A stretch of 64,000 nucleotides of DNA from Leifsonia sp. Leaf264. GTDB taxonomy: Bacteria > Actinomycetota > Actinomycetes > Actinomycetales > Microbacteriaceae. Below, in pieces: positions 61,412 to 64,000 of the stretch. Each line of letters opens with the position of its first letter. The stretch's first letter is position 1. The translations under genes and the position numbers were made by a program. The notes under the pieces were generated by a model. It was not told where the DNA came from and made no database searches. It saw only the letters and a program-made list of their open reading frames with translations. The stretch lies in assembly GCF_001422325.1 (NCBI RefSeq), contig NZ_LMMR01000007.1:365539-429538 (forward strand). Reading direction: 5' to 3'.

Positions 61412-62727
61412 TTCGAGCTCGCGGCCTCGACGGCGGGGCTGGTTCCCGCTGCCTCGGGGGACAGCTCGGGTCCGGCCGGCAGGAAGTCGAGCCATCCGGG
61501 CACGACGGGGGCGACGTCCCTGCTGGAGTAGCCCAGGCGTTCGAGGGAGTCCGTCGTCGCGACGGCGTAGGCGGTGCCGGAGCCGTCGACCAGGAAGGCC
61601 GGAGATCCCTTCCCCGTGCGAACCAGCGAACCCGCTCCCACGTCGACCCCGATGGAATCGGTGTCATTCACATCGGCCGTCGGAGCCGTGGCCAGACTCG
61701 TCGTCGCGGCGTCGTCGGTCACGTCCGACAGGGCGCACGGCACGTTCTCGGCGTCGACGGGAGCGAGAACCTCGCTCGGCCAGTCGAGGCCGCCGGCCGG
61801 GTCCGTCGCCGTGGGCAGGTCGCCGATCTCGGCCGGGCTCACATCGACGGCCTCGCCGTCGCTGTTGCCGAGGAGTTGAAGCTGGTAGGCCAGCGGCGTG
61901 AGCCTGGCGAGCTCGCCGGTGGCCAGTGCGATGTAGCGCTCGTCGTCGGGGCTGCCCTCGGGGTGTACCACGGCGCCGACGCGCAGGTCGGTGCCATCGA
62001 TGGCGTCGCCCGCGCCCTTCACCGTCAACGGTGCCAGATCGGTTCCGGGCTGGAACAGGTCGAGCCACCGGCCGTCGACCTCGATCGGGGCTGAGGCGCC
62101 GAGCCCCACCGCCCGGAGCACGGCGTTGGCGTCGTCGCTGTCGACGGCGTAGCGGTACTCGCCGGCGACGACGAAGAGTTCGTCGTCGACGGTCACGACG
62201 GCTCCGCTGGCCGGGGCGAGAATGGCTATCGGGCTGTCGCTGATGCTCACGGCCGTCTTGCCGCGGCCGGTGACGCAGGCGGTCCAGCCGTCGTCGATGA
62301 GCGCATCCGGAGCGGGCAGGTCGTCGGGAGCGCCGACGATGCCCACGGTGCCACCGACGGTGATGTCGGCCACGGTGGCCTGGTCCGTGCTGATGACGGA
62401 GAAATCGCCGGCCGGAACGAGCAGGCGTGCGCTGGCCGTGTTGATGACGGGATGCAGTGTGCCGCCGACGGTGAGGTACCGGGCCCCGGTGTCCGAGACG
62501 AGCACGAGCTTGTCGTCCTCCCAGCCCTGCGGGAGCCCCGGGCGCACCAGCCCGTAGAACACCCCGGCCAGGATGACCATGGCCGTCAGGGCGACGCCGG
62601 CGACGACGGCGCGCAGAGGCTTGGCCGGGTCGAGTTCCTTGCCGCCGGGGGCGCCGCCGGTGAAGGCCGAGAGCAGGCGTCGCCGACTGAACCCCTGCGC
62701 CTCGATGAGGTCCTTCTTGGTGGCCAT
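61408..62727 (-). CDS. eccB: Type VII secretion protein EccB
   Basis: A 439-residue core component of the ESX membrane complex. The characteristic N-terminus MATKKDLIEAQGFSRRRLLS is followed by a membrane helix (about 42-62) and an extracytoplasmic region whose repeats surround a central fold (PLTVKGAGDAIDGTDLRV, SEVLAPVDAENVPCALSDV). One pair of cysteines (about 150 and 325) may form a disulfide. It starts 5 nt after the EccD stop and overlaps mycP, giving the conserved eccD-eccB-mycP order of actinobacterial ESX loci. Confidence 0.95.
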   Translation of the reverse strand: MATKKDLIEAQGFSRRRLLSAFTGGAPGGKELDPAKPLRAVVAGVALTAMVILAGVFYGLVRPGLPQGWEDDKLVLVSDTGARYLTVGGTLHPVINTASARLLVPAGDFSVISTDQATVADITVGGTVGIVGAPDDLPAPDALIDDGWTACVTGRGKTAVSISDSPIAILAPASGAVVTVDDELFVVAGEYRYAVDSDDANAVLRAVGLGASAPIEVDGRWLDLFQPGTDLAPLTVKGAGDAIDGTDLRVGAVVHPEGSPDDERYIALATGELARLTPLAYQLQLLGNSDGEAVDVSPAEIGDLPTATDPAGGLDWPSEVLAPVDAENVPCALSDVTDDAATTSLATAPTADVNDTDSIGVDVGAGSLVRTGKGSPAFLVDGSGTAYAVATTDSLERLGYSSRDVAPVVPGWLDFLPAGPELSPEAAGTSPAVEAASSK

Positions 62728-62731
62728 CGGG

Positions 62732-64000
62732 CTACGCGAGCCCGGCCGTGATCACGCCGAGCGGGAGCAGCAGGGCCAGGGCGATCACCTCGACGGTGTC
62801 GGCGACGCGTCCGAGGCGCAGCCGCGCGCGGGGGCTCAACAGCGTGAGGGTGACCAGGAGGGCGGTTCCGACCAGCAGGACGATGAGCATGCCGATGCGC
62901 AGATCGGGCTGGGTGACTATGACCGTGAGCCCGGTGGCGGCGAGCCCGATGGCACCGAGGGCCATGAGGGTCATGACGCCGGCGCGGGCGTAGGTCTGGC
63001 GCGACTGGAACATCATGCCGAGGAACGCGAGAGCGCACAGCAGGGCTCCCGTGAGGCCGTTCGCAGCGACGATCGGGGTGGCGGCGAGTGCCGCGAGACC
63101 GAGGGCCAGTCGCAGCGACACCAGCACCCTGGCGCCCGCTGCCGCGCGACGCTTCACATCGTCGGCGTCGATGGGATCGGGAGCCGTGAAGACGTCGGCG
63201 TCGCTCTGGGGGGAGATGACCTGGATGCGGGTGGAACTGAGCGCGAGCCACGGCAGCCCGTTCGCGAGCATCGCGGTGACGGCGAGCATGATCGAGTACG
63301 GCCCGACGGGGTCGAGCGAGAACGCCGCCGTCACCACGGCGGCCAGTCCGATGCTCGCGCCGAAGGCGAGGGGGACGAGGTGGATCTCGGGCTTCGTGGG
63401 GGTGAACGCCAGTTCCACCCCGCCGACGATGATGAGTCCGAGCGCACCGGCGGCGACGGGCCACCCCCACATCTGCTCGGCGGGCACGGCGAGGAAGCCC
63501 GCGATGCCCCCGTACCCAGCGGCGGCGAGGCCGAGCGCCGCACCGGCCTCGGTCTGGCCGAGACGCGAGAGCACCACGGATGCCGCGATCAGCACGAGCG
63601 CTCCGGCGCCGGCGAGCACCACGGCCAACGGGAAGTCGCGGCCCGTGCCGACGAGCAGGAGGGCGCAGAGGGCGAGGAACGTCACACTGACGGCCAGGGC
63701 GGTGCGCGAGCTGTCACGGGGAGTCCAGGAGCCGTGCTGTTCGCTGGTCGCGTCGATGACGGCTTCGACGACGTCGTCGTAGACGCGGGCCTCGGCGAGG
63801 AGGCCGCCGCGCACCAGCGTCAGCAGTTCGCCGTCGTGCACACCCTGACTGCCGATGCCGCGGGCGGGATCGAGCGCCGAGCCGTCGGCGCGATTCAAGA
63901 CGTAGCCACCGTGCGCCAGTGACGGATCGAGCATGCCGAGGCGCCGGGCGAAACCGGGCAGGAGCTCGATGAGGGGTACCTGCGCGGGCACGCCGACGTC
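62732..64000 (-). CDS. eccD: Type VII secretion integral membrane protein EccD, N-terminus beyond the window
   Basis: The frame is open across the right edge, so the first residues of the ubiquitin-like N-terminal domain are missing; 422 residues are visible. The ubiquitin-like part reads VPAQVPLIELLPGFARRLGM and GSQGVHDGELLTLVRGG, and about 11 membrane helices follow from residue ~100 of the visible part. EccD forms the channel-like membrane ring of ESX secretion systems. The EccC ATPase and EccE are not in the window and probably lie further upstream. Confidence 0.95.
   Translation of the reverse strand, partial: DVGVPAQVPLIELLPGFARRLGMLDPSLAHGGYVLNRADGSALDPARGIGSQGVHDGELLTLVRGGLLAEARVYDDVVEAVIDATSEQHGSWTPRDSSRTALAVSVTFLALCALLLVGTGRDFPLAVVLAGAGALVLIAASVVLSRLGQTEAGAALGLAAAGYGGIAGFLAVPAEQMWGWPVAAGALGLIIVGGVELAFTPTKPEIHLVPLAFGASIGLAAVVTAAFSLDPVGPYSIMLAVTAMLANGLPWLALSSTRIQVISPQSDADVFTAPDPIDADDVKRRAAAGARVLVSLRLALGLAALAATPIVAANGLTGALLCALAFLGMMFQSRQTYARAGVMTLMALGAIGLAATGLTVIVTQPDLRIGMLIVLLVGTALLVTLTLLSPRARLRLGRVADTVEVIALALLLPLGVITAGLA

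Overview
The window comes from a high-GC Gram-positive genome. The tRNA-Trp–secE–nusG–rplK–rplA order, GTG starts with AGGAGG-like ribosome sites, ATGA/GTGA coupling throughout, a RamB-type regulator beside the glyoxylate-shunt genes and a mycobacterial-type type VII (ESX) membrane complex (MycP, EccB, EccD) all point to Actinomycetota, most likely Micrococcales and probably Microbacteriaceae. I see no insertion sequence, prophage, integrase or true CRISPR array, so the window reads as chromosomal backbone with accessory catabolic islands.

Layout. 1-1486 (minus): tail of an ESX-associated operon (YbaB/EbfC-like protein, EspC-like protein, start of a large helical protein running off the left edge). 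1653-4494: tRNA-Trp, secE, nusG, rplK, rplA and a terminator. 4556-5278: two small genes. 5399-16589: amino-acid permease, polar amino-acid ABC transporter, succinate/glutarate-semialdehyde dehydrogenase, a FadR-type regulator coupled to a cytoplasmic Cache-domain protein, then a CoA-transferase / glutaryl-CoA dehydrogenase / aldehyde dehydrogenase operon; together this looks like 5-carbon amino-acid and glutarate catabolism. 16582-16846: an unusual array of 13-bp repeats with a 22-bp period. 17348-28151: omega-aminotransferase, MmsA-like dehydrogenase, PucR regulator, and a tightly coupled polyamine-type ABC transporter operon with a DadA/PuuB-like oxidoreductase and a cupin. 28281-35637: RamB-like regulator, small genes, then aceA (isocitrate lyase) and aceB (malate synthase) separated by a second copy of the repeat element. 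35816-43918: acetyltransferase, two Pr6Pr-type membrane proteins flanking a lipoprotein amine oxidase whose domain order is circularly permuted, an MFS transporter divergent from an ArsR-type regulator, and a photolyase.

43961-60077 is one nine-gene plus-strand operon: FHA protein, Ser/Thr kinase, a 2027-residue Ig/Fn3 surface protein, MoxR ATPase, DUF58 protein, transglutaminase-like membrane protein, membrane FHA protein, PP2C phosphatase, and a tail-anchored protein carrying seven near-identical threonine motifs. Convergent with it, 60104-64000 (minus) holds mycP, eccB and the 3' part of eccD. The kinase, phosphatase, two FHA readers and the threonine-repeat protein form a plausible self-contained phospho-signalling module at the cell surface.

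The most unusual items are the circularly permuted amine oxidase (37797-39305), the threonine-motif array protein (59400-60077), and the 22-bp-period repeat element found at two loci with exactly the same 44-bp central spacer (16582-16846 and 33801-33892).
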